Counted from the stretch's first letter, positions 1 to 8,739 are shown. The stretch: DNA of 14,244 nucleotides from Acidobacteriota bacterium (GCA_021824055.1 JAKALV010000058.1:1-14244); one strand, 5' to 3'. The notes: a model not told the origin generated them from the letters alone. Made by a program: numbers and translations.

Positions 1-459
1 CTCCACGATCGCCGGCACGCCGGCGGCGTCGGCGCCGGATTTCGTGGCTTCGTGGGCCAGATCCACCTGGATCAGCACGCGCGGCCGCGCGCCGGACTGC
101 ACGGCAGCCTCATCGATCTTGCGCAGAAGGTCGACGCTGTCGATCGAGTGAATCCACGCGAAGGCCATGGCGGCCTTCTTGGCCTTGTTGGATTGCAGGT
201 GTCCGATCAGATGCCACTCGAGCGCACCGCCGCTTTGAGGGGCGCCGATCGCCGCGCGCGCGGCATCAAGCTTCGAGAGGCCTTCCTGTACGCGGTTCTC
301 GCCAAAGTCGCGTTGCCCCCCGGCCGCGGCGGCGAGGACGTCTGCGACAGGAAATGTCTTGGAAACAGCGATCAGGCGGATATCGGCAGGATTGCGGTGA
401 GCCTGATGCGCCGCCGCGTCAATTCGGCGGCGCACCTCAGCGAGACTGCGTGCGATCAC
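1..459 (-). CDS. yggS: YggS/PROSC-family pyridoxal phosphate homeostasis protein, C-terminus beyond window
   Basis: This is the N-terminal 153 codons of a YggS/YlmE/PROSC protein; the family is about 230 residues, so the C-terminal third lies off the window. These proteins bind PLP on a lysine in a TIM-barrel fold and buffer cellular PLP; they have no known catalytic reaction. Visible hallmarks are IAVSKTFP, with the PLP lysine at about residue 34, then FGENRVQE and WHLIGHLQSNKAKK. I chose the GTG at 457-459 because it gives VIARSLAEVRRRIDAAA, the usual first helix. No ATG or TTG lies in frame between the upstream gene's stop and this GTG, and no clear Shine-Dalgarno site is seen. The gene starts 29 bp after the TPR gene on the same strand, so co-transcription is likely. 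Family identity is firm; the exact start is moderately sure. Confidence 0.9.
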   Translation of the reverse strand, partial: MIARSLAEVRRRIDAAAHQAHRNPADIRLIAVSKTFPVADVLAAAAGGQRDFGENRVQEGLSKLDAARAAIGAPQSGGALEWHLIGHLQSNKAKKAAMAFAWIHSIDSVDLLRKIDEAAVQSGARPRVLIQVDLAHEATKSGADAAGVPAIVE

Positions 460-488
460 ACGAAACGCGCGGACCTGAAGGCCCGCGC

Positions 489-1478
489 CTACTTGATGAC
501 GTCGAGCATCGCCTTGACCTGCTCAGCGTACTGGCCGGTCGGCGCGAGCTTCATGTATTCCAGGAATGGCGCCTTGGCGTCGGGCAGCTTGCCCTGATTC
601 ACGCGGCACATGCCGACCCAATAGAAGGCGTCGGCCATCTTCGGATCGAGCGTGGAGGCTTTGAGGAACTGCACCTCGGCTTCCGCCGCCTTGCTCTGGT
701 TCCAGAGGATGACGCCCTGGTTGAAAACGGAGCCGGCATCGCCGCCGCCCCCGGACGCTTCGCTCAGCTCGTTGGCCTTCGCGCTCATCTTGCTGGCCTC
801 GTCGAACTTCTTCTGCCCGTTGTAGATCGTGGCGAGCGCGGCGTACGGAGCCGGTTTGGTGGCGTCGAGCTCGATGGACTTCAGGTACGCGGTCTCGGCA
901 TTCGCCATGTCGTTCTTCTTGTTGTAGGCGTCGCCGATGCTCAGGTAGCAGGCCGCGCAGTTCGGCAGGTTCACGAGGACCCGCTGCAAACCCGCAATCG
1001 CGGCATCGAAGTCGCCGGCTTCAAACGCCGTCTTGGCCGCATTGAAGTCGGCCTCCATTTCAGCCTGCTTCTTGTTGGCCGCCTCGATTTCCTTGGCGCT
1101 CATATTGGCCGCCGCCGCTTTCTTCGGTTCGCCCAGCTCGATCGGCGGGATCAGATTCGGATCGCCCAGGTTCAGGCGCACGTTGTTGGCCACGCCAACC
1201 AGCCCGTCCTTGGTCGCGGTGATCTTCCACATGCCCGGCGAAAGGCCCGCGCGGAGGAACTGACCGGCTTTATCGGTCTTCATCGTCCACTCACGGACCA
1301 CGTCACCGAGGAACTCGCCCTTCACTTCGGCGCCTTCGACGGGCTTGCCGTCCTTGTCAACCACCTTGCCGCGCGCCACAGCGGTGAGCTGCGCCGAGGC
1401 CGGCGTCGACAGATAGCCGACCACGATGAGTGCGAATGCGGTAATTAAGAGCGTGCGAAACACGGACCAGCGAACCAT
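489..1478 (-). CDS. Exported TPR protein with carboxypeptidase-regulatory-like domain
   Basis: The protein has 329 residues. Residues 1-29 form a Sec signal peptide (basic start, hydrophobic LLITAFALIVVGYL, cleavage after ASA). Residues about 32-95 resemble a carboxypeptidase regulatory-like beta-sandwich (VVDKDGKPVEGAEVKGE, followed by DKAGQF and GMWKITATKDG). A charged Ala/Lys/Glu linker follows at about 112-140, then roughly five TPR units to the C-terminus (for example GDFDAAIAGLQRVLVNLP and AETAYLKSIELDATKPAPY). TPR arrays are protein-protein scaffolds; no enzyme motif is seen. It is probably periplasmic or surface-exposed, since there is no lipobox and no further membrane segment. The start is fixed by a strong AGGAGG six bases upstream. 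yggS follows 29 bp downstream. Domain calls are solid; the biological role is unknown. Confidence 0.85.
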   Translation of the reverse strand: MVRWSVFRTLLITAFALIVVGYLSTPASAQLTAVARGKVVDKDGKPVEGAEVKGEFLGDVVREWTMKTDKAGQFLRAGLSPGMWKITATKDGLVGVANNVRLNLGDPNLIPPIELGEPKKAAAANMSAKEIEAANKKQAEMEADFNAAKTAFEAGDFDAAIAGLQRVLVNLPNCAACYLSIGDAYNKKNDMANAETAYLKSIELDATKPAPYAALATIYNGQKKFDEASKMSAKANELSEASGGGGDAGSVFNQGVILWNQSKAAEAEVQFLKASTLDPKMADAFYWVGMCRVNQGKLPDAKAPFLEYMKLAPTGQYAEQVKAMLDVIK

Positions 1479-1484
1479 ACAGAC

Positions 1485-1490
1485 CCTCCT
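1485..1490 (-). promoter_or_regulatory. Strong Shine-Dalgarno site of the TPR gene
   Basis: On the minus strand the bases read AGGAGG, six bases before the ATG at 1478. This matches the anti-SD core and fixes the start of the exported TPR protein. It contrasts with rpiB, rlmI, htpX and the 175-residue gene, none of which has an SD site. Confidence 0.85.
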
Positions 1491-1533
1491 ACAAGAGCTG
1501 AGTCAGTTTACACCCGCAAATACTGCACAAGTG

Positions 1534-1573
1534 CAAAGGGGCAAAGAGCCAAAGGGGCAAAGCGGCAAAGCGG
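1534..1573. repeat. Tandem octamer repeat, five copies of CAAAGSGG
   Basis: Five head-to-tail 8-bp units on the plus strand: CAAAGGGG, CAAAGAGC, CAAAGGGG, CAAAGCGG, CAAAGCGG. CAAAG recurs at exactly 8-bp steps (1534, 1542, 1550, 1558, 1566). The array lies in the 126-bp gap between the helicase stop and the TPR start, 56 bp upstream of the TPR start codon. It encodes nothing evident. Confidence 0.9.
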
Positions 1574-1604
1574 AGATGGCCGGCCTATTGCGGAAATCCG
1601 GCAA

Positions 1605-3521
1605 TCAGCTCAGAAAGCGGCGGATGGCGTCGAGGTCGCTTGTGATCGGGGCGGGCGGCAGGGATGCGAGGAAGCGGCGGCCGTAGCCCATGCGGGTCAG
1701 GCGCGGATCGAGGATCGCGAGCACGCCGCGGTCGCTGCGCGTACGGATCAGGCGGCCGAGGCCCTGCAGCAGGGTGAGGGTCGCGAGCGGGATCTGATAG
1801 TCCTGAAACGCGTTGCCACCCCGCCGGCCGATGGCGTCGATGCGCGCTTTGATCAACGGGTCGCCGGGGGACGCAAACGGCAGGCGGTCGATGATCACGC
1901 AACTCAGCGTGTCGCCCACCACATCCACGCCCTGCCAGAAGCTGGCCGTGGCGAACAGCACGGCGTTGGGCGTGGCGCGAAAGTCGCGCAGGAGCGCGGT
2001 GCGCGGCGCCGTGCCCTGCATCAGGACCGGCCAGGCAAGACGCGGAGAGACGACGGCGTGCACCTCGCGCATGGCGGCGTACGAGGTAAACAGCACGAAC
2101 GCGCGGCCATCCGTGCGCTCGAGGATCTCGCCGATCTGCCAGGCGGCCGACCGGTTGAACTCCGGCGACCGTGGGTCGGGCATGTCGGCCGGAAGAAACA
2201 ACACCGCCTGTGTCGTGAAATCGAACTCCGACGGCAGGCACAGCGTCTCCGCGCCAGCCGTGCCGAGGCGGCCCAGCATGTAGTCGAACGAGCCGGCCAC
2301 GGTCAGCGTGGCCGACGTCAACACGGTGGCGCTCCGCGTGCCGATCACCGTGTCGCGCACGAGATCCGCGACGTCGATCGGCGCGGCACGCAGCGACACG
2401 CTGCGGCCTCGCGTTTCGATGTAGTGCACGAACCGCGCGTCGTCGGCGGCGAGCAGCACCGCGATGTCCGCGCGCGCCGCGGACAGACGCGCGCCGAGTG
2501 ACGCCAGATCCTCGGGGACCGTCTCGCGATTACGCAGCAGGGTCTCGGCGTGTTCCGCCACCGACTGAAATGCCAGGCCGGGCTCCAGCAGTCGCTCCGC
2601 CAGCGCCGGGGTCAGCGTCATGCGGTCGCCACTGTCACTGCGCTCGCGCATCAGCAGCCTCGCGGCGTCGAAGAGCCGCCGCCCGGCATGGACGACTTCG
2701 TCGACCGCCATCCGCGCCTGCACGGCGAACACTCCCTCGTCGGGCGGCAGCGCGGCCAGCGCCTGTCCGGCGTCGCGATCGAGTTCCTCGAGACGATGCG
2801 CCGTGAGGGCCACGCCGAAGTAGTGCGTCACCACATCCTCGAGCTGATGGGCTTCGTCGACGACCAGCAGGTCACACTCCGGAATGACCTCGCCGAACGC
2901 GCCCTCCCGCACCGCCGCGTCGGCGCACAGCAGATGGTGATTGACGATGACGACGTCGGAGGCCGCCGCGCGCTCGCGCATGCGCGTGACGAAGCACTCG
3001 TTGTAGCGCGGACATTCACGGCCCAGGCACTGTTCGCCGGTAGCCGTCATGTCGCTCCACAGCGCGAAGTCGTCGGGGAGATCTTCGATTTCCGCCCGGT
3101 CGCCGGTGGCGGTTTCGGCCGACCACTCGGCGATCATGCGCAGCCAGCGCTGCTCCTCGTCGGGCAACGCGGCCTCGGCCTCGCGCAGGCGGTCGAATCG
3201 ATGGAGGCAGAGATAGTTCGTGCGGCCTTTCATGTAGGCCGCGCGGATCTCGCGGTCCATCGCCCGCGACAGCGCCGGCAGGTCCTTATAGAAGATCTGA
3301 TCCTGCAGCGTGCGCGTGCCCGTGGAGATCAGCACGCGGCGTCCGGCGAGCACGGCGGGGACCAGGTAGGCGAGTGTCTTGCCGGTGCCCGTGCCGGCCT
3401 CCGCGATCAGCGTGCCGCCGTCTTCGAAGGTGCGCGCCACGGCCTCGGCCATGCGGCGCTGTCCATGCCGGACCTCGAAGCCGTCGACGGCCGTGGCCAA
3501 CGGCCCGCCATCGGCGAACAC
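1605..3521 (-). CDS. ATP-dependent DNA helicase, DinG/YoaA (XPD-like) family
   Basis: This superfamily 2 helicase resembles DinG/YoaA/XPD, which unwind DNA 5' to 3' and act on R-loops, forks or damaged DNA. Taking the GTG at 3521 as residue 1, the order is FEVRHGQRRM (Q-motif-like, 15-24), Walker A GTGTGKT (43-49), then Cys105, Cys165, Cys170 and Cys176 as probable [4Fe-4S] ligands. Next come DEAH (222-225), a SATLT motif, and a QGLGRLIRT motif VI near the C-terminus. The length of 638 aa suits YoaA-like members. No ATG, GTG or TTG lies between the glyA stop and this GTG, and the frame stays open back into glyA. A CTG at 3554 or an upstream start is therefore possible. It follows glyA by 38 bp and is probably in the rpiB-glyA unit. 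Family is sure; the precise member (dinG versus yoaA) is not. Confidence 0.88.
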   Translation of the reverse strand: MFADGGPLATAVDGFEVRHGQRRMAEAVARTFEDGGTLIAEAGTGTGKTLAYLVPAVLAGRRVLISTGTRTLQDQIFYKDLPALSRAMDREIRAAYMKGRTNYLCLHRFDRLREAEAALPDEEQRWLRMIAEWSAETATGDRAEIEDLPDDFALWSDMTATGEQCLGRECPRYNECFVTRMRERAAASDVVIVNHHLLCADAAVREGAFGEVIPECDLLVVDEAHQLEDVVTHYFGVALTAHRLEELDRDAGQALAALPPDEGVFAVQARMAVDEVVHAGRRLFDAARLLMRERSDSGDRMTLTPALAERLLEPGLAFQSVAEHAETLLRNRETVPEDLASLGARLSAARADIAVLLAADDARFVHYIETRGRSVSLRAAPIDVADLVRDTVIGTRSATVLTSATLTVAGSFDYMLGRLGTAGAETLCLPSEFDFTTQAVLFLPADMPDPRSPEFNRSAAWQIGEILERTDGRAFVLFTSYAAMREVHAVVSPRLAWPVLMQGTAPRTALLRDFRATPNAVLFATASFWQGVDVVGDTLSCVIIDRLPFASPGDPLIKARIDAIGRRGGNAFQDYQIPLATLTLLQGLGRLIRTRSDRGVLAILDPRLTRMGYGRRFLASLPPAPITSDLDAIRRFLS

Positions 3522-3559
3522 GGCAGCAACGCGGTCGACGAGAGACGCGGCCAGAGGGT

Positions 3560-4807
3560 TTACCGTCCGAGCGTCGGATAGAGCGGAAACTTTCGGCAGA
3601 GGGCTTCGACGTCGATGCGCACGCCGTCGATCACCGCCTGATCGTCGGGCGCTTCGAGCACGCGCGTCATGTAGTGCGCGATCGTGTCCATCTCGGCTTC
3701 GCCGAGCCCGCGCGTGGTGACCGCCGGCGTGCCGACGCGAATGCCGCTGGCCGTCATCGGCGGATTCTCGTCGAACGGGATCGCGTTCTTGTTCACCGTG
3801 ATGCCGGCCCTGCCGAGCGCGGCTTCCGCCACCTTGCCCGTGAGGCCCTTCGAGAATACGTCGACGAGCGCCAGGTGATTGTCCGTGCCGCCGCTGACGA
3901 TGCGAAAGCCGGCGTCGCTGAGCTTCGCGGCGAGCCGCTTGGCGTTCGCGACCACGCGGTGCTGGTAGGCCGTGAAGTCGGGGCTCAGCGCTTCCTTGAA
4001 ACACACCGCCTTGGCCGCGATGACGTGCATCAGCGGGCCCCCCTGCACGCCGGGGAAGAGCGCCCGGTCGATGTCCTTCGCGTACTGCGCCTTGCAGAGA
4101 ATCAGGCCGCCGCGCGGTCCGCGCAAGGTCTTGTGCGTGGTCGTCGTGACGAAATCCGAGTGGGGGACCGGGCTGGGGTGGACGCCGGCGGCGACGAGGC
4201 CGGCGATGTGCGCCATGTCGGTCATCATGAGCGCGCCGACGTCGTCGGCCACCGCGCGGATGCGCGCGAAGTCGATGATGCGCGGGTAGGCGCTCGCGCC
4301 GACCACGATCAACTTCGGCTTCGTCGCGCGCGCCTGCGCGGCCAGCTCGTCGTAGTCGAGCCGTTCGTCGTCCTTCCGGACGCCGTACGGAACGATCGTG
4401 AAGTACTTGCCCGAGAAGTTGAGCGGATGGCCGTGCGTGAGATGGCCGCCGTGCGCGAGGTTCATGCCGAGGATCGTGTCGCCCGGCTTGAGCATCGCCA
4501 GATAGACGGTCATGTTGGCCTGCGCGCCCGAGTGCGGCTGCACGTTCGCGTGATCGGCGCCGAAGAGCTGTTTGGCGCGATCGGTCGCGAGCGTCTCGGC
4601 GATGTCAACGAACTCGCAGCCGCCGTAATAGCGTTTGCCCGGATAGCCTTCCGCGTACTTGTTCGTCATCACCGAGCCCACGGCTTCCAGCACCGCGGGG
4701 CTGACGAAGTTCTCCGACGCGATGAGCTCGAGGCCTTCCTGCTGGCGATGTCGTTCGTGGTCGATGGCGGCGGCGATGTCGGGGTCAACCTGGGCGAGGT
4801 GGGTCAT
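3560..4807 (-). CDS. glyA: Serine hydroxymethyltransferase
   Basis: This PLP enzyme (415 aa) interconverts serine plus tetrahydrofolate with glycine plus 5,10-methylene-tetrahydrofolate. It is the main cytosolic source of one-carbon units. Diagnostic stretches are LIASENFVS (28-36), NKYAEGYPGKRYYGG (49-63), PHSGAQAN (91-98), DMAHIAGL (197-204) and TTTTHKTLRGPRGG, with the PLP Schiff-base lysine at residue 226. Length and all visible motifs match the family (about 415-420 aa). The ATG at 4807 gives the normal short N-terminal helix. It starts 5 bp after the rpiB stop with no clear SD, so translation is probably coupled. rpiB-glyA adjacency is common in bacteria. Thymidylate and purine synthesis depend on its product, and the YggS protein downstream handles its cofactor. 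Confidence 0.98.
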   Translation of the reverse strand: MTHLAQVDPDIAAAIDHERHRQQEGLELIASENFVSPAVLEAVGSVMTNKYAEGYPGKRYYGGCEFVDIAETLATDRAKQLFGADHANVQPHSGAQANMTVYLAMLKPGDTILGMNLAHGGHLTHGHPLNFSGKYFTIVPYGVRKDDERLDYDELAAQARATKPKLIVVGASAYPRIIDFARIRAVADDVGALMMTDMAHIAGLVAAGVHPSPVPHSDFVTTTTHKTLRGPRGGLILCKAQYAKDIDRALFPGVQGGPLMHVIAAKAVCFKEALSPDFTAYQHRVVANAKRLAAKLSDAGFRIVSGGTDNHLALVDVFSKGLTGKVAEAALGRAGITVNKNAIPFDENPPMTASGIRVGTPAVTTRGLGEAEMDTIAHYMTRVLEAPDDQAVIDGVRIDVEALCRKFPLYPTLGR

Positions 4808-4812
4808 GCGGG

Positions 4813-5256
4813 TCACGGGCGTTTGTCCAGTGCGCTGATCTTGTCGATGCGCTGTTGGTGCCGTCCTCCCTGGTACTCGGTGACCAGGAAGATCCGGAGC
4901 AGTTCCTGAGCCTCTTCGAGGGCGGTCAGCCGCGCGCCGAGGGTGATGATGTTGGCATTGTTGTGTTCGCGCGAGAGGCGCGCCGAGGCTTCGTCCACGA
5001 TGGGCGCGGCGCGAATGCCGGCCACTTTGTTGGCCGCCATCGCCATGCCGAGACCGGTGCCGCACACCAGCACGCCGCGATCGGCGCGGCCGCCGGCGAC
5101 TTCACGCGCGACCGCCGCGGCAAAATCGGGGTAATCCACGGATGCGGTGGAGTGCGTTCCCACGTCGGTGACCGTGTCGCCGCGCGCGATGAGCCACTGC
5201 TTCAACTGGTCTTTGAGGGTCACGCCCGCGTGATCGGCGCCAAGCGCGATGCGCAT
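4813..5256 (-). CDS. rpiB: Ribose-5-phosphate isomerase B
   Basis: A 147-aa RpiB/LacAB-fold enzyme that interconverts ribose 5-phosphate and ribulose 5-phosphate in the non-oxidative pentose phosphate pathway. Signatures are MRIALGADHAG (phosphate and sugar contacts), CGTGLGMAMAANK (catalytic cysteine and anion hole) and SREHNNANIITLGAR (substrate-binding loop). Length matches the usual 145-150 residues. The ATG at 5256 begins right at the canonical first beta strand, so there is no room for a later start. No Shine-Dalgarno site is present; instead TATTAT ends six bases before the ATG. The gene heads the rpiB-glyA-helicase series and is divergent from rlmI across 17 bp. Allose-6-phosphate isomerase activity is a known side function of some members, but nothing here points to it. 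Confidence 0.96.
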   Translation of the reverse strand: MRIALGADHAGVTLKDQLKQWLIARGDTVTDVGTHSTASVDYPDFAAAVAREVAGGRADRGVLVCGTGLGMAMAANKVAGIRAAPIVDEASARLSREHNNANIITLGARLTALEEAQELLRIFLVTEYQGGRHQQRIDKISALDKRP

Positions 5257-5261
5257 CAGCG

Positions 5262-5267
5262 CATAAT
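5262..5267 (+). promoter_or_regulatory. Predicted -10 box of rlmI, leaderless spacing, overlapping that of rpiB
   Basis: The plus strand reads CATAAT followed by six bases and then GTG at 5274. TAATAT at 5264-5269 is an alternative register. Either way, the -10 boxes of rlmI and rpiB share the same few bases of a 17-bp spacer (cagcgcataatatcaaa). There is no SD site. Confidence 0.5.
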
Positions 5268-5268
5268 A
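5263..5268 (-). promoter_or_regulatory. Predicted -10 box of rpiB, leaderless spacing
   Basis: The minus strand reads TATTAT, followed by six bases and then the rpiB ATG. A start site seven bases after a -10 box would fall on the A of ATG, giving a leaderless mRNA. No good -35 hexamer is seen 16-18 bp upstream, which lies inside rlmI coding sequence. Confidence 0.6.
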
Positions 5269-5273
5269 TCAAA

Positions 5274-6452
5274 GTGTCCCCATCCGCTTTGACCGCATCT
5301 GCCGTTCTGTCGCGCCGTGGCACGGAGCGGCTGCGCCTGGGACATCCCTGGATCTACCGGTCCGACGTCGCCAGCGCCGCCGCCACGCCCGGCGACCTGG
5401 TGCTGGTCAAGAGCGAGCGGGGCCGCCCGCTCGGCTGGGCGCTGTGGAGCAGCGAATCGCAGATCGCCCTGCGGTTCGTGGCCACCGACGGCAACGTCAA
5501 CGACGAGACGCTGTGGCGCGACCGGCTCGTCACGGCCATCGCGTATCGCGACTCGCTCGGCCTGGACGGCACGGCCTGCCGCCTGGTGCATGCGGAAGCC
5601 GATCGCCTGCCCGGGCTCATCGTGGATCGCTACGATGACGTGCTCGTGATGCAGACGTTGTGTCAGGGCATGGACCGGCGCCGCGATCAGATCGCCCGGG
5701 AACTGGTCAACATGCTGATGCCAAGCGGCATTCTGGCGCGCAACGATCCCAAGGTGCGCCGGCTCGAGGGCCTCGAAGAGCGCATCGACGTTCTGTACGG
5801 CGACGTGCCGGACACGATCCGCGTGCGCGAAGGCCAGATCCACTATGACGTGGACGTGCGGCACGGCCAGAAGACCGGCCTGTTCCTGGATCAGCGCGAG
5901 AACCACGAGGCGGCGGCTCGCTATGCGACCGGGCGCGCGCTCGACGCGTTCACGTATCACGGCGGGTTTGCCCTGCAGATGGCGGCGCGCTGCACGCAGG
6001 TGGTGGCGCTCGACGGATCGGAGGCCGCGATCGCGGCCACCGAGGCCAACGCCGCCAGCAACGGCATCACGAACGTGGAGGCGCGCGTGGCGAACGTGTT
6101 CGACGAGCTGCGCGAGTTCGAGGTGTCCGGCGAACACTTCGACACGATCGTGCTCGATCCGCCGGCGTTTGCGAAGAGCAAGTCGTCGATTCCCGGCGCG
6201 GTCGCCGGTTACAAGGAGATCAACCTGCGCGCGTTCAAGCTGCTGCGGCCCGGCGGGCATCTGATCACGTGCAGCTGTTCCTACAACGTCGACGACGATC
6301 TGTTCTTTGACATCATCGCCGCCGCCGCCAGCGACGCGCGCGCGACCGTGGCGCTCGTGGAGCGCCGGCTGCAGTCGCGCGACCACCCCGTGCTGGTGGC
6401 GGTGCCCGAGACCTCCTACCTGAAATGCCTCGTCCTGCGGAAGATCGCCTGA
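5274..6452 (+). CDS. rlmI: 23S rRNA (cytosine-C5) methyltransferase, RlmI family
   Basis: A 392-aa class I SAM-dependent RNA methyltransferase of the RlmI/COG1092 family, which makes m5C in 23S rRNA (C1962 in E. coli). Residues about 8-85 form the PUA-type RNA-binding domain (RLRLGHPWIYRSDV, then GDLVLVKSERGRPLGWALWS). A middle domain (about 90-195) leads into RHGQKTGLFLDQRENH. SAM motif I is DAFTYHGGFALQMA (from residue 224), motif IV is DPPAFAKSKSS (from 295), and TCSCS (Cys333/Cys335) includes the catalytic cysteine region. Length fits the family (about 390-400). The GTG start at 5274 follows a -10-like box by six bases; a TTG at 5289 is an alternative. Other COG1092 members with a different RNA target cannot be excluded. 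Confidence 0.93.
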   Translation: MSPSALTASAVLSRRGTERLRLGHPWIYRSDVASAAATPGDLVLVKSERGRPLGWALWSSESQIALRFVATDGNVNDETLWRDRLVTAIAYRDSLGLDGTACRLVHAEADRLPGLIVDRYDDVLVMQTLCQGMDRRRDQIARELVNMLMPSGILARNDPKVRRLEGLEERIDVLYGDVPDTIRVREGQIHYDVDVRHGQKTGLFLDQRENHEAAARYATGRALDAFTYHGGFALQMAARCTQVVALDGSEAAIAATEANAASNGITNVEARVANVFDELREFEVSGEHFDTIVLDPPAFAKSKSSIPGAVAGYKEINLRAFKLLRPGGHLITCSCSYNVDDDLFFDIIAAAASDARATVALVERRLQSRDHPVLVAVPETSYLKCLVLRKIA

Positions 6453-6537
6453 GTCCCGGCAAGGTTCTTGCTGACTGATGAACCAGCGGCCCGGCGCGCC
6501 CGGCATCGGCGGGCGAGTCGGAAAAAGTTGGCCGCTG

Positions 6538-6542
6538 GGAGG
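6538..6542 (+). promoter_or_regulatory. Shine-Dalgarno site of the small exported barrel protein
   Basis: GGAGG lies six bases before the ATG at 6549. It favours this ATG over an in-frame TTG at 6468, which would add 27 non-signal-like residues. Confidence 0.8.
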
Positions 6543-6548
6543 CATCAC

Positions 6549-7007
6549 ATGCGACGTTTTGTCACGGTGGCACTGGTGGTGTGCGCGCTGGCCGGATCCG
6601 CGCGGGCCGCATCGGCGCAGGCGTTCGGCGTCCGGGCCGGCGTCAGCGGCAGCCCGGATCAGTTCTATTTCGGCGTGCACATGCAGACCGCGCCCGTGTT
6701 CGATCAGGTGCGGTTCCGCCCGAATGTCGAGATGGGATTCGGGCAGGACGAGCGGCTGCTCGCGCTGAACTTCGAGCTCGTCTATCGGGCGCCTATCCGC
6801 AGGCAGCCGTGGTCGATCCTGGTCGGCGGCGGGCCGGCGGCCAACATCGCCATGCACGACCGCCCGGGCGGGACGGTGACGAACACGGGCGGCGGCCTGA
6901 ACATTCTCATTGGACTCGAGCACCGCGACGGGTTCTTTACCGAGTTGAGAGTCGGACTGATCGACAGTCCCGGCGTCAAGTTCGGGATCGGCTACACCTT
7001 CAGATAG
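6549..7007 (+). CDS. Small exported protein, predicted outer-membrane beta-barrel
   Basis: The 152-residue protein opens with a clean signal peptide (MRRFVTVALVVCALAGSARA, cleavage near ASA-QA). The mature part of about 128 residues alternates polar and non-polar residues with frequent glycine and aromatics. Likely strands include AFGVRAGVSG, QFYFGVHMQT, RFRPNVEMGFG and LLALNFELVYRA, ending GVKFGIGYTFR. That pattern suits a short beta-barrel or barrel-like porin-family domain of the outer membrane, though a soluble beta protein is possible. It sits 96 bp after rlmI and 57 bp before the thiC coding segment, all on the plus strand. No promoter-like box was found directly upstream, so it may be co-transcribed with rlmI. 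I do not recognise a named family. Confidence 0.75.
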   Translation: MRRFVTVALVVCALAGSARAASAQAFGVRAGVSGSPDQFYFGVHMQTAPVFDQVRFRPNVEMGFGQDERLLALNFELVYRAPIRRQPWSILVGGGPAANIAMHDRPGGTVTNTGGGLNILIGLEHRDGFFTELRVGLIDSPGVKFGIGYTFR

Positions 7008-7042
7008 CCGGGAATGAGCCGCCAGGCGCGGGACGGCTCTGC

Positions 7043-7048
7043 TATATT
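7043..7048 (+). promoter_or_regulatory. thiC: Possible -10 box upstream of thiC
   Basis: TATATT lies 16 bases before the ATG at 7065. A start about seven bases later would leave a leader of roughly 10 nt. GGAG at 7050-7053 could instead serve as a distant ribosome site on a read-through mRNA. There is no convincing -35. Confidence 0.35.
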
Positions 7049-7064
7049 CGGAGCTGATCACGCC

Positions 7065-7126
7065 ATGGCCACCTACATTCCGCTCACTGAATCCGATTTC
7101 GCGAGGCTCACCCCGGCTCGCGCAAG
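7065..7126 (+). other. thiC: Probable original 5' end of thiC, out of frame by one base
   Basis: From the ATG at 7065 the sequence reads MATYIPLTESDFARLTP and then loses ThiC character. The bases just before 7127 in the thiC frame encode GSRK, the usual lead-in to VYVEG in ThiC. That frame has a TGA at 7088-7090 and no start codon between it and 7127. One extra C in the CCCC run at 7111-7114 would join the two frames as LTPGSRKVYVEG. This gives a 550-residue protein. Sequencing error, true mutation and a real GTG start at 7127 all remain possible. Confidence 0.65.
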
Positions 7127-8716
<1,590 letters not shown>

Positions 8717-8739
8717 CGCGGCGCCGCCCGCAGACCCTG

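Noticed and set aside
354..1448. A 364-codon plus-strand open frame opposite yggS and the TPR gene
   Set aside because: Antisense shadow; the minus strand shows a signal peptide, TPRs and a perfect SD site.
1575..1604. Possible terminator after the helicase (GGCCGGCC palindrome and CGGAAATCCG)
   Set aside because: Stems are very short and no T-run follows, so a terminator is not supported.
6459..6471. GCAAG-GTT-CTTGC hairpin just after the rlmI stop
   Set aside because: A five-pair stem with a triloop and no T-tract is too weak to call a terminator.
7111..7114. Programmed ribosomal frameshift in thiC
   Set aside because: Only a CCCC run is present, without a recognised slippery heptamer or a clear stimulatory structure; a sequencing or mutational indel is simpler.
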